A stretch of DNA of 5,273 nt from Caldisericota bacterium (lineage in GTDB: Bacteria > Caldisericota > Caldisericia > Cryosericales > Cryosericaceae): contig JAKLHS010000048.1 in NCBI GenBank assembly GCA_022710025.1, positions 1 to 5,273 of the forward strand, written 5' to 3'. Within the stretch, counting starts at the first letter, position 1. Each line of letters begins with the position of its first letter. Below are positions 1 through 5,273 of the stretch, piece after piece. A model generated the notes under the pieces. That model worked only from the letters and a program-made list of their open reading frames with translations. It had not been told where the DNA came from and did no database searches. Both the position numbers and the translations under genes were made by a program.

Positions 1-1
1 C

Positions 2-769
2 ATGGTCATCTTCATTCTGGGTTCGTACAACTTCGCACTGCATTACGCCATCTGGCGTGGTGACCGCAGGGAGATGGTACGCAACATTGAGATCGTTTCG
101 TTCTGTATCACCGTAGTGACGACCTTCTCGCTTGTGTGTGGTGCGCTCATGCGGCATGGGGTCTATGCCGATGCCGTCGCTCTCTTTCGCAGGGGGTTTT
201 TCATGCTGGTTTCCGGTCACACGACGACCGGTCAGTCCAACATCTATGCACGAACCTTCGTTCGCGAATGGGGACCGTTGGGGATGCTTGCCGTGACGAT
301 TGCCATGTCTATCGGCGCCAGCGCAGCATCGACAGGCGGCGGATTCAAGGGATTGCGGGTGGGCCTGGTCTTCAAGGGCCTGATCGCGGATGTCAAAAAA
401 CTGCTGTCGCCGGAACGGGCCATCGTTACTGAACACTATCACCATATCCGTGACAGGATCATAACGGACGGCGCTGTCAGGAGCGCTGCCGTCGTCATCG
501 TTTTGTACGTTCTCATCTACGTCGCCGGCACCGTCGTGGGCATGATGTATGGGTATCCATTGGCAGACGCCCTGTTCGAGTCGGTCTCTGCCGGCAGCAA
601 TACGGGTCTGTCCTGTGGCGTGACGCAGGAAGCCATGCCGACCCTGCTCAAGGTCGTCTATATTGCCGAGATGTGGATGGGGAGGCTGGAATTCATGTCC
701 GTGTTTGCGGTGTTCGGCTTCATCGCAACGAGTTTCAGGAGCGCAGGACGTGCGAAGGAGGGGGCATGA
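2..769 (+). CDS. trkH: TrkH/KtrB-family potassium uptake transporter, C-terminal half (5' end outside window)
   Basis: This is the membrane-spanning, ion-conducting subunit of a Trk/Ktr K+ uptake system. About 255 residues are visible, roughly the last half of a family that usually runs 440-490 residues, so the real start lies upstream and the Met at position 2 is probably internal. Family marks in visible numbering are: a third pore loop with TTTGQSN (74-80), whose Gly belongs to the selectivity filter; SIGASAASTGGGFK (103-116), the glycine-rich segment of the third repeat that forms the gating loop in KtrB/TrkH; a fourth pore loop SAGSNTGLSCG (197-206); and the terminal MGRLEFMSVF helix (226-235). 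Hydrophobic helices surround these. Gln follows the third filter Gly where Phe or Tyr is more usual. TrkH and KtrB cannot be separated from this half alone, and no TrkA/KtrA regulatory subunit is in the window. The stop overlaps the next gene's start (ATGA), implying co-translation. Confidence 0.93.
   Translation: MVIFILGSYNFALHYAIWRGDRREMVRNIEIVSFCITVVTTFSLVCGALMRHGVYADAVALFRRGFFMLVSGHTTTGQSNIYARTFVREWGPLGMLAVTIAMSIGASAASTGGGFKGLRVGLVFKGLIADVKKLLSPERAIVTEHYHHIRDRIITDGAVRSAAVVIVLYVLIYVAGTVVGMMYGYPLADALFESVSAGSNTGLSCGVTQEAMPTLLKVVYIAEMWMGRLEFMSVFAVFGFIATSFRSAGRAKEGA
755..761 (+). promoter_or_regulatory. Ribosome binding site AAGGAGG
   Basis: AAGGAGG lies inside the last codons of the transporter gene, 4 bases before the ATG at 766. 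It fixes that ATG as the start of the OB-fold gene and rules out the in-frame ATG at 673 inside the transporter gene. Confidence 0.8.
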
Positions 770-1287
770 GAAAACTGTTCCGCGTGCTGGCGGTCGTCGT
801 AGTGATGGTAGTCACGATGATGCCTGTATACTGCGCAGCCGAGCAGGCGCCGCTCCTTTCGACCACGCAACTTGTGGAAGATTCCTATGTATGGGATGGC
901 GAAATCGTGTTCTTTAAGGGTGAAGTGCTTCAGGACGTTATGCAACGGCCGTCGGGACTCTGGATGAACCTGAGCGATGGCAACAACACGGCCATGGGGA
1001 TCTTCGTTCCATCGAACGTGGAAATGCCGAAGATCAGCTACCTGGAGAGCTATCGCACAACGGGAGACACTGTCCTTGTCATGGGTGTCTTTCACCGTTC
1101 CTGTCCCGAACATCAAGGGGAAACAGATATCCATGCGGTGACAGTCACCGTTGTCACGCCAGGGGCGACACGTGAGAACCCGATACAGCCACGGAGGATT
1201 GCCTGGCTCCTTGGCCTTTTGGCACTTTTCGCTCTCGTCCTGTATCGCTACCTGCGCCCGCCCGTTTCCCGTGCACCACGGCTCTGA
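766..1287 (+). CDS. Exported, membrane-anchored OB-fold protein of unknown function, coupled to the K+ transporter
   Basis: The product is 173 residues. Residues 1-25 form a signal peptide: a basic MRKLFR start, a Val/Met-rich core and a Cys-Ala-Ala/Glu cleavage-like site. There is no lipobox. Residues about 35-132 resemble the small beta-barrel OB-fold (tRNA_anti-like) family, with the pattern YVWDGEIVFFKGEVLQDVM, GLWMNLSDGNN, GIFVPS, a TGDTVLVMGVFHRSCPEH block (99-116) and DIHAV (121-125). The CPEH..DIHA signature is what I recall from a family of uncharacterised proteins in anaerobic Firmicutes, often annotated only as DNA-binding or OB-fold. Residues 145-162 form a C-terminal membrane helix followed by an Arg-rich tail, so the OB domain should face outside the membrane, which argues against a nucleic-acid role in the cytoplasm. 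The start overlaps the transporter stop by 4 bases and has a strong ribosome binding site. A link to K+ transport is inference from the coupling only. Confidence 0.85.
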   Translation: MRKLFRVLAVVVVMVVTMMPVYCAAEQAPLLSTTQLVEDSYVWDGEIVFFKGEVLQDVMQRPSGLWMNLSDGNNTAMGIFVPSNVEMPKISYLESYRTTGDTVLVMGVFHRSCPEHQGETDIHAVTVTVVTPGATRENPIQPRRIAWLLGLLALFALVLYRYLRPPVSRAPRL

Positions 1288-1329
1288 CCGTACATCGCCG
1301 GGCAGTGCAGCCTTGGCACGCGTTACCGT

Positions 1330-2937
1330 TTATTTGTCTCCCGTCATTGCCTGAAAGGCAACACTTCCTGCCACAATGGTGGCCAGTATCCGCGTCGACC
1401 GGATATCCTGAGCGTTCGTGTCTTCAAGAGGGCTTCTCGACAAAACTACGATGTCGGCGTCCTGGCCTTCCACGATGTTGCCGCGCCGACCGCCCATGCC
1501 CAGGGATATTTGGGGTGCCACCGTATACGCCGTAAGGGCGTTGGACACGCTGATACACTGCTCGGGCTGGTATGGCTCCTCGCCGGGGCGTGAGCGGAAA
1601 GCGGCGAGCGCGATTCCCTTCAATGCGTCAGGGTCTTCGACAGGAGCATCGGAACCAAAGGTGAGTTCTGTCCCAGCATCCAGAAGGGAGCGAAAAGCAT
1701 AGGAACCCGGGTGCGGTTGCGCAAAGACTTCCTTCAATTTGCCGATATCGAGATTCAGGTGAGACGGCTGGACAGAAGCAGTGATTCCCAAGTCCGCGAA
1801 CCTGGGGATATCCCGGGGTCGCAGGAACTGCGCATGTTCCATCCGGTGATGCGCATGACCTTTTGAGGCGACGACGCCGGCCTGCTCGAATGCATCCAGG
1901 ACGTCGGCGGTAGCCCTGTCGCCGATGGCATGCACCCACATCCACAGGTTGTGTTCGTTGGCTATGCGAAAGCGTTCGGCCAGCCAGTCCACAGACTCAT
2001 ACGCGTGATACCCGTATGTGCCGGACATGCCCGGCCACGGTTCCTGCATGTAGGCAGTGCGCGATCCCAAAGATCCGTCCGCGAAAGCCTTGACACCACC
2101 CAATCGCAGGAAGTCCGTGCCAAAGCCAGACCACACGCCCATGGATACGGCTGCATCGAGATTCGAGAGGCCGATAGCCTGCCAGATACGCACGCAAGGC
2201 TCGTGCTCCATTGCGCCGATCAGTGCCTGGAGCTCAGGGAAGATATCGTAATCCATGTTGCAGCAGGAGGCGAATCCGAGCGACAGGAGCTTGGTGATGG
2301 CGGCATGCAGGGCCTGAAAACGCTCTTCGATCGGAGAGGGGGGTAGGCGTGACAACACCCAGGACTGTGCGGCGTCGCGGACGATGCCCGTGGGACCTTC
2401 GCTGTCTTGTGGAACCAGGTCGGAATCGAACTCCGTGCTGTTCAACAGGCCTGTTGCCTTCATGGCGGCCGTATTCAGCCACAATGAGTGGTAATCCTTT
2501 CTGTTCAGAATGACAGGGGAGTTGTGGTAGAGGTCATCCAGATAGCGACGATGGGGTTTGGTTGCCCAGAGTTCGTCATCCCAGCAGTCGCCCCGAACCC
2601 AGGCGCCGCTGTCCGGTTTCCCTGCTTGGGCGATGCAGTCGAGAGCGGCTTCAAGAGAAGAGATTCCATTCAGGTTGATACTCAGGAGCGAGAAACCGTA
2701 AAGGTCCAGATGCAGGTGTGAGTCGGTAAACGCAGGGAAACAGACTGCGTTTTGCTCACCGGCAAAATCCATGACATGCGCCCCCGTGTCGGAGGCCATC
2801 GCTTGAATGTCACTGGAACTGCCGACCCGCGCAATGATCCCATTCCGCAGATACAGACCGTCGCCCGTTTGTCGCCAGGCCCTGCCTTCCGACGTCATGA
2901 CTTTGACATGCAGCAGAGCTAGCTCTTCCCGGTTCAT
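1330..2937 (-). CDS. YtcJ-like metal-dependent amidohydrolase (Amidohydrolase_3 family)
   Basis: This is a cytoplasmic hydrolase of the amidohydrolase superfamily, 535 residues, the usual size for YtcJ/exoenzyme-regulatory-AepA-like proteins. An N-terminal beta-sandwich (about 1-68) is followed by the TIM-barrel metal site: DSHLH (72-76), Lys283 within GGVKAFADGSLGSRTA, WVHAIGD (335-340), the HRMEHAQ block (364-370) with a conserved His-Ala-Gln, SVQPSH (388-393) and GSDAPVE (428-434) with the catalytic Asp430. The C-terminal part (about 486-533, GNIVEGQDADIVVL) completes the sandwich domain. All expected ligands are present, so it looks active. Substrates in this family vary (N-substituted amides, cyclic amides, formamides) and cannot be read from sequence. 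The GAGGAG site 6 bases upstream supports the ATG at 2937. It lies 92 bases downstream of the HAD phosphatase gene on the same strand, possibly as one operon. It faces the OB-fold gene tail to tail. Confidence 0.93.
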   Translation of the reverse strand: MNREELALLHVKVMTSEGRAWRQTGDGLYLRNGIIARVGSSSDIQAMASDTGAHVMDFAGEQNAVCFPAFTDSHLHLDLYGFSLLSINLNGISSLEAALDCIAQAGKPDSGAWVRGDCWDDELWATKPHRRYLDDLYHNSPVILNRKDYHSLWLNTAAMKATGLLNSTEFDSDLVPQDSEGPTGIVRDAAQSWVLSRLPPSPIEERFQALHAAITKLLSLGFASCCNMDYDIFPELQALIGAMEHEPCVRIWQAIGLSNLDAAVSMGVWSGFGTDFLRLGGVKAFADGSLGSRTAYMQEPWPGMSGTYGYHAYESVDWLAERFRIANEHNLWMWVHAIGDRATADVLDAFEQAGVVASKGHAHHRMEHAQFLRPRDIPRFADLGITASVQPSHLNLDIGKLKEVFAQPHPGSYAFRSLLDAGTELTFGSDAPVEDPDALKGIALAAFRSRPGEEPYQPEQCISVSNALTAYTVAPQISLGMGGRRGNIVEGQDADIVVLSRSPLEDTNAQDIRSTRILATIVAGSVAFQAMTGDK

Positions 2938-2943
2938 TGATGT

Positions 2944-2949
2944 CTCCTC
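2944..2949 (-). promoter_or_regulatory. Ribosome binding site GAGGAG of the amidohydrolase gene
   Basis: On the minus strand GAGGAG sits 6 bases before the ATG whose first base is 2937, an ideal spacing that decides this start. The rest of the 92-base gap up to the HAD gene (2950-3029) shows no convincing promoter pair and no hairpin with a T-run, so co-transcription with the HAD gene is the simplest reading. Confidence 0.75.
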
Positions 2950-3029
2950 TCCGTTGGATGTGCCGAATGTCGATGGTTTACCGGCCCGGCGATGTTCAAT
3001 GCACTCTGTGTGTGCCGACAGATCCCGTA

Positions 3030-3689
3030 TCAGTCTAGCGTGGGATTGATTCCTGTCAGGTCCGGCAGTCGGTCGATGAGATAGGTGGGCTCCATCTCTG
3101 CAAGGCGTTCCCGTCCATAGTATCCGAACGCGCAGCCACAGGATGGTACGCCGGCATTGCGAGCGACCAGAATGTCGTTACGTGAATCTCCCACCATGAG
3201 CGTCCGTCGAGCGAGAGCGCCCACGTCACGTACAAGGGAGAGCAGGTTGGAGGGATTTGGCTTGCGCAAATCTGCGTCCAGTGGACCGACGACATGGTCG
3301 AAATGCTCAAGGATGCCGAGTCGCCGGACGATCTCCACGGACAAGTCTTGCGGTTTATTGGTCAGGATGGAAAGATGAGCTCCGGACTGTCGAAGCGACA
3401 AGAGCGTGTCAGAGCATCCCTCGTACAGATATGAGGCATCTGTGCAGTGTTCTGCATAATGACCGCGGAACTCCTCCACCAGCTGAGAGATGAACTCTGC
3501 GTCATCTGTCTGAAACGCTTTGGTCATCAAATCATCCAATCCGTTTCCTATCCAGGACACGACAGTCATCGCCTCGACCGCAGGTCGTGAGTGCAGTTTC
3601 ATGACGTAGTTGACGGAAGCAGTGATATCCTCACGCGTATCGACGAGAGTTCCATCCAAGTCAAACAGATAGAGATCAAACACGGGCAT
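3030..3689 (-). CDS. HAD-superfamily phosphatase, phosphoglycolate phosphatase/PpaX type
   Basis: This is a cytoplasmic phosphomonoesterase of 219 residues, normal for the Gph/PpaX/PGMB-like group. Motif I is FDLDGTLVDT (9-18), with nucleophile Asp10 and acid/base Asp12. A helical cap (about 17-85) marks subclass I. Motif II is SILTNK (107-112, Thr110). Motif III is Lys143 in RKPNPSNL. Motif IV is MVGDSRNDI (165-173), with Mg-binding Asp168 and Asp172. All catalytic residues are intact. Candidate substrates are 2-phosphoglycolate, pyrophosphate (PpaX-like) or a sugar phosphate, and sequence alone does not choose. The start is ambiguous: GAAGGAG is only 1 base from the ATG at 3689, but a GTG at 3683 (codon 3) has a better 7-base spacing and would give a protein starting MFDLYLFDLDG. 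The gene diverges from the acyltransferase gene across 147 bases and is followed by the amidohydrolase gene. Confidence 0.93.
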   Translation of the reverse strand: MPVFDLYLFDLDGTLVDTREDITASVNYVMKLHSRPAVEAMTVVSWIGNGLDDLMTKAFQTDDAEFISQLVEEFRGHYAEHCTDASYLYEGCSDTLLSLRQSGAHLSILTNKPQDLSVEIVRRLGILEHFDHVVGPLDADLRKPNPSNLLSLVRDVGALARRTLMVGDSRNDILVARNAGVPSCGCAFGYYGRERLAEMEPTYLIDRLPDLTGINPTLD

Positions 3690-3690
3690 T

Positions 3691-3697
3691 CTCCTTC
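3691..3697 (-). promoter_or_regulatory. Ribosome binding site GAAGGAG of the HAD gene
   Basis: Read on the minus strand, GAAGGAG ends 1 base before the ATG at 3689 and 7 bases before an in-frame GTG at 3683. The spacing favours the GTG, although either start preserves the catalytic motif I. Confidence 0.65.
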
Positions 3698-3701
3698 AGA
3701 G

Positions 3702-3731
3702 TGGTCATGTGTAATGACAATCGTATATACT
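3702..3731 (+). promoter_or_regulatory. Candidate sigma-70-type promoter for the acyltransferase gene
   Basis: TATACT at 3726-3731 matches the -10 consensus at five of six bases. A weak -35-like TGGTCA (four of six matches to TTGACA) lies at 3702-3707 with an 18-base spacer. Transcription from here would give a leader of about 100 bases before the GTG at 3837, carrying the palindrome at 3795-3810. TATATA at 3724-3729 is self-complementary and might also serve the HAD gene on the other strand, but I see no good -35 for it. This is inferred from consensus only. Confidence 0.35.
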
Positions 3732-3777
3732 GTAATGCGGCCACAGCATGAGTCTACCCCCACAAGTGTGAAATGAC
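3708..3777 (+). repeat. Three imperfect copies of a TGTGTAATGAC element in the divergent intergenic region
   Basis: Copy one is TGTGTAATGAC (3708-3718). Copy three is TGTGAAATGAC (3767-3777), identical at 10 of 11 bases. A middle, weaker copy shares TGTAATG (3731-3737). The TAATG cores of copies one and two are 21 bases apart, close to two helical turns, and they flank the TATACT -10 candidate. Copy one also lies within a small dyad, GTCAT (3704-3708) and ATGAC (3714-3718). They could be operator half-sites for a regulator of one or both divergent genes. Short repeats like this can arise by chance. Confidence 0.35.
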
Positions 3778-3794
3778 GCGGTACTCACAGCGGT

Positions 3795-3810
3795 CGCTAC
3801 TTGAGTAGCG
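3795..3810 (+). repeat. Palindrome CGCTACT-TG-AGTAGCG upstream of the acyltransferase gene
   Basis: Two perfect 7-base arms are separated by 2 bases. As DNA this is a compact operator-like dyad. As RNA it gives a 6-pair stem with a UUGA loop, ending 17 bases before the ribosome binding site at 3828. No T-run follows, so it is not an intrinsic terminator. The upstream TACTCA (3782-3787) can alternatively pair with TGAGTA (3802-3807), so two competing hairpins are possible in the leader. Confidence 0.5.
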
Positions 3811-3827
3811 CATTTCAGAAAGCACTC

Positions 3828-3832
3828 GGAGG
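3828..3832 (+). promoter_or_regulatory. Ribosome binding site GGAGG that sets a GTG start
   Basis: GGAGG ends 4 bases before the GTG at 3837. The only longer in-frame option, TTG at 3801, has no Shine-Dalgarno sequence and sits inside the palindrome, so the GTG is preferred. Confidence 0.7.
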
Positions 3833-3836
3833 ATCG

Positions 3837-4871
3837 GTGTCTGTAGACACGGCATTCATAGAGGATCTGCGCCAATTCGCATCGCTGGAACCGGCGTGGA
3901 ACACGCTTGTTCGCAGAAGCGCAACCGGTACATGTCACTCGACATTTGAGTGGCTGTATACGTGGTGGAAACACTTCGGGTCGGGCAGACGACTTTTTCT
4001 GGTTACAGCTTGCGAGAACGGCACCCTGGCAGGCATTGCGCCGTTCTTTGTTGACGCGCGGATACCCGGTGCCGAATGCCTGCATTTTCTCGGCCAGGGT
4101 CTGTCCGATTATGCTGATCTTGTCGTCCCATGTGGACGGCAGGATGTTGCCGAGGCGCTTCTGCATGCCTTGTTGCAGCGACAGGCCGAATGGAAGGCGG
4201 TCGATCTAGAAGAAGTGCCGGCCGATTCACCGTATCAGATGCAACTGGAACGGCTTGCTAAAACGGTCGATGCCGATGCCTGCTGGGTACCAACGGTTCG
4301 ATGCCCTTACCTACCTATCGAGGGCACATGGGATGCCTTCTTTCGATCACGAGGAGGGGGCTTCCGCCACAACATCCAGAACAAGCTCAACCGCTGCCGG
4401 CGTGACGGCGTGCCTCTGCGCTACGTGGATCGCATGAGCGTCACCAATACGTTTATCGATGAGATCGTCGACCTGTCGGCCAGAAGGCAAAAAACAGATG
4501 GTCATCGCAGTCCTTTTCTCAACCATCCGGATCAGGAGTTTCTTCGGGGAGTCCTCCCCTTGATGAGCGATCGAGGCATGCTCAGGATCTCCGAAGTCCG
4601 TGTCGGGAATTCGCTTGGCGGCTTTGCGCTGGCTTTTTGCTGGCAGAGGACGATGTATGACTGGAATACACAGTATGATCCCAGGTACGCCGCGTATTCC
4701 CTTGGTCGCATTGCTCTGGCGCACCTCGCGAAGAGCGCGTTTGAGGAAAAATACGCAGAGTTTGACTTCATGCGCGGTGAAGAAGGATACAAGTTCCAGT
4801 GGACGTCATTGGCCAGATCCAATGTGGCGTTGAGGTCTGCGGCCTCATGCGGCGATCGCGGAGGGACATGA
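3837..4871 (+). CDS. CelD/BcsL-like GNAT acyltransferase (Acetyltransf_6 family)
   Basis: From the GTG start the protein has 344 residues, typical of the CelD/BcsL-like, FemAB-related GNAT proteins. The N-terminal part has the family's opening pattern: IEDLRQFASLEPAWNTLV (8-25), then the aromatic segment TFEWLYTWWKHFG (36-48), LVTACENGTLAGIAPFF (55-71) and SDYADLVVP (90-98). The C-terminal GNAT fold carries LRISEVRVGNSLGGFALAF (249-267), the helix AYSLGRIALAHLAKSAFE (286-303) and the hallmark DFMRGEEGYKFQW (310-322). It has no signal peptide or membrane helix, so it should be cytoplasmic, transferring an acyl or aminoacyl group to a sugar, lipid or envelope precursor. Such genes often sit in exopolysaccharide clusters, but none is visible here. 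It diverges from the HAD gene and stops 4 bases before the pyrophosphatase start, suggesting an operon with it. The acyl donor and acceptor are unknown. Confidence 0.88.
   Translation: MSVDTAFIEDLRQFASLEPAWNTLVRRSATGTCHSTFEWLYTWWKHFGSGRRLFLVTACENGTLAGIAPFFVDARIPGAECLHFLGQGLSDYADLVVPCGRQDVAEALLHALLQRQAEWKAVDLEEVPADSPYQMQLERLAKTVDADACWVPTVRCPYLPIEGTWDAFFRSRGGGFRHNIQNKLNRCRRDGVPLRYVDRMSVTNTFIDEIVDLSARRQKTDGHRSPFLNHPDQEFLRGVLPLMSDRGMLRISEVRVGNSLGGFALAFCWQRTMYDWNTQYDPRYAAYSLGRIALAHLAKSAFEEKYAEFDFMRGEEGYKFQWTSLARSNVALRSAASCGDRGGT
4860..4865 (+). promoter_or_regulatory. Ribosome binding site GGAGGG of the pyrophosphatase gene
   Basis: GGAGGG lies in the last codons of the acyltransferase gene, 10 bases before the ATG at 4876. 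The spacing is a little long. The closer ATG at 4868 opens only a three-codon frame that stops at 4879, so 4876 is taken as the true start. Confidence 0.6.
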
Positions 4872-4875
4872 AGAA

Positions 4876-5273
4876 ATGAAACAGAAGATCATCGTGACGG
4901 GACATAAAGCCCCTGATACAGACTCGGTATGCTCGGCGCTGGCATATGCGTTCTACAAGAACAGAACGGATACGTCCAACGTCTATATCGCTGTTCGCGG
5001 TGGAGAGATCAATGATGAGACCCGGTTTGTGCTTGACCGGTTCGGATTTCGCGTCCCCCCGTTGATTCGATCGCTCATGCCGCAAGTTCAGGAGATCCCT
5101 CGCAAGCGACTGATCACTGTGTCACCATCGATGTGTATGGGAGAAGCCGCTCATCTCATGAGAAAGAACAGGATCCACTCCCTGCCGGTCATTGACGATG
5201 CATCGGTTGTCCGGGGTGTCGTCGACGCTGTCGATATTGCAAGCGTCTACGCAGCGCAACTGGAGGACGGTGA
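4876..5273 (+). CDS. ppaC: Manganese-dependent family II inorganic pyrophosphatase with CBS insert, N-terminal part (3' end outside window)
   Basis: The frame is open to the window edge, giving 132 complete codons. Residues 5-25 read IIVTGHKAPDTDSVCSALAYA, the DHH-family opening of family II pyrophosphatases, with His10, Asp14 and Asp16 as expected Mn ligands. Ala12 replaces the usual Asn of GH(Q/K)NPDTD. INDETRFVLDRFGFRVPPL (45-63) matches the following helix region of the family. From about residue 73 a CBS domain begins (RKRLITVSPSMCMGEAAHLM ... IHSLPVIDD ... VRGVVDAVDIA), the adenine-nucleotide-sensing insert found in CBS-PPases. The enzyme hydrolyses pyrophosphate to two phosphates in the cytoplasm, and CBS forms are known to be inhibited by AMP/ADP and activated by ATP. 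The second CBS, any DRTGG domain and the DHHA2 domain would lie downstream. A CBS-DHH protein of another type is possible but fits the opening motif less well. Confidence 0.88.
   Translation, partial: MKQKIIVTGHKAPDTDSVCSALAYAFYKNRTDTSNVYIAVRGGEINDETRFVLDRFGFRVPPLIRSLMPQVQEIPRKRLITVSPSMCMGEAAHLMRKNRIHSLPVIDDASVVRGVVDAVDIASVYAAQLEDG

Noticed and set aside
658..1134. 158-residue minus-strand open frame opposite the OB-fold gene
   Set aside because: It overlaps two well-supported plus-strand genes, its translation is low-complexity His/Arg-rich with no recognisable domain, and no ribosome binding site was noted.
1288..1329. Possible bidirectional terminator between the convergent genes
   Set aside because: The best hairpin is only a 4-base GTGC/GCAC stem and there is no T-run on either strand. 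Termination may be Rho-dependent or lie inside the genes.
1930..2346. 138-residue plus-strand open frame antisense to the amidohydrolase gene
   Set aside because: It lies wholly inside a gene with every catalytic motif intact and has no family resemblance, so it is an antisense shadow.
2950..3029. Possible separate promoter or terminator between the HAD and amidohydrolase genes
   Set aside because: A TTGAAC hexamer on the minus strand lacks a -10 partner at proper spacing, and the GC-rich CCGGCCCGGC has no loop or T-run.
3801..3836. TTG start giving a 356-residue acyltransferase
   Set aside because: There is no Shine-Dalgarno sequence before the TTG, which sits inside a palindrome, whereas the GTG at 3837 has GGAGG at 4 bases.
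3705..4166. 153-residue minus-strand open frame spanning the divergent gap and the acyltransferase 5' end
   Set aside because: It runs opposite a well-supported gene and its translation resembles no known protein.

Overview
The window is a gene-dense, moderately GC-rich bacterial chromosomal segment (GC in the mid-50s percent by eye). It has strong GGAGG-type ribosome binding sites, short spacers and several non-ATG or ambiguous starts. It carries six protein genes, two of them cut by the window edges. No RNA genes, insertion sequences, CRISPR arrays or phage genes are visible. The mix of a secreted OB-fold protein next to a TrkH-type transporter and a family II pyrophosphatase with a CBS insert is common in anaerobic Firmicutes-like lineages. 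The taxon cannot be fixed from this sequence.

Left block (+ strand, 2-1287): the C-terminal half of a TrkH/KtrB-type potassium transporter, followed with a 4-base ATGA overlap by a small exported, membrane-anchored OB-fold protein. The tight coupling suggests the two are made together. The function of the second protein is unknown.

Middle block (- strand, 3689 down to 1330): a HAD-superfamily phosphatase of the phosphoglycolate phosphatase/PpaX type, then after 92 bases a long YtcJ-like metal-dependent amidohydrolase. This pair converges on the left block with only 42 bases between stop codons and no recognisable terminator there.

Right block (+ strand, 3837 to the edge): a CelD/BcsL-like GNAT acyltransferase, then 4 bases later the start of a Mn-dependent family II inorganic pyrophosphatase with a regulatory CBS domain. 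The 147-base divergent gap between the HAD gene and the acyltransferase gene holds a candidate promoter, a thrice-repeated TAATG-type element and a 7+7 palindrome. It is the only region here with regulatory structure worth attention.

Most of the window is ordinary metabolic and housekeeping content. The best leads are the uncharacterised OB-fold partner of the K+ transporter, the structured divergent promoter region, and the pairing of a GNAT acyltransferase with a pyrophosphatase.
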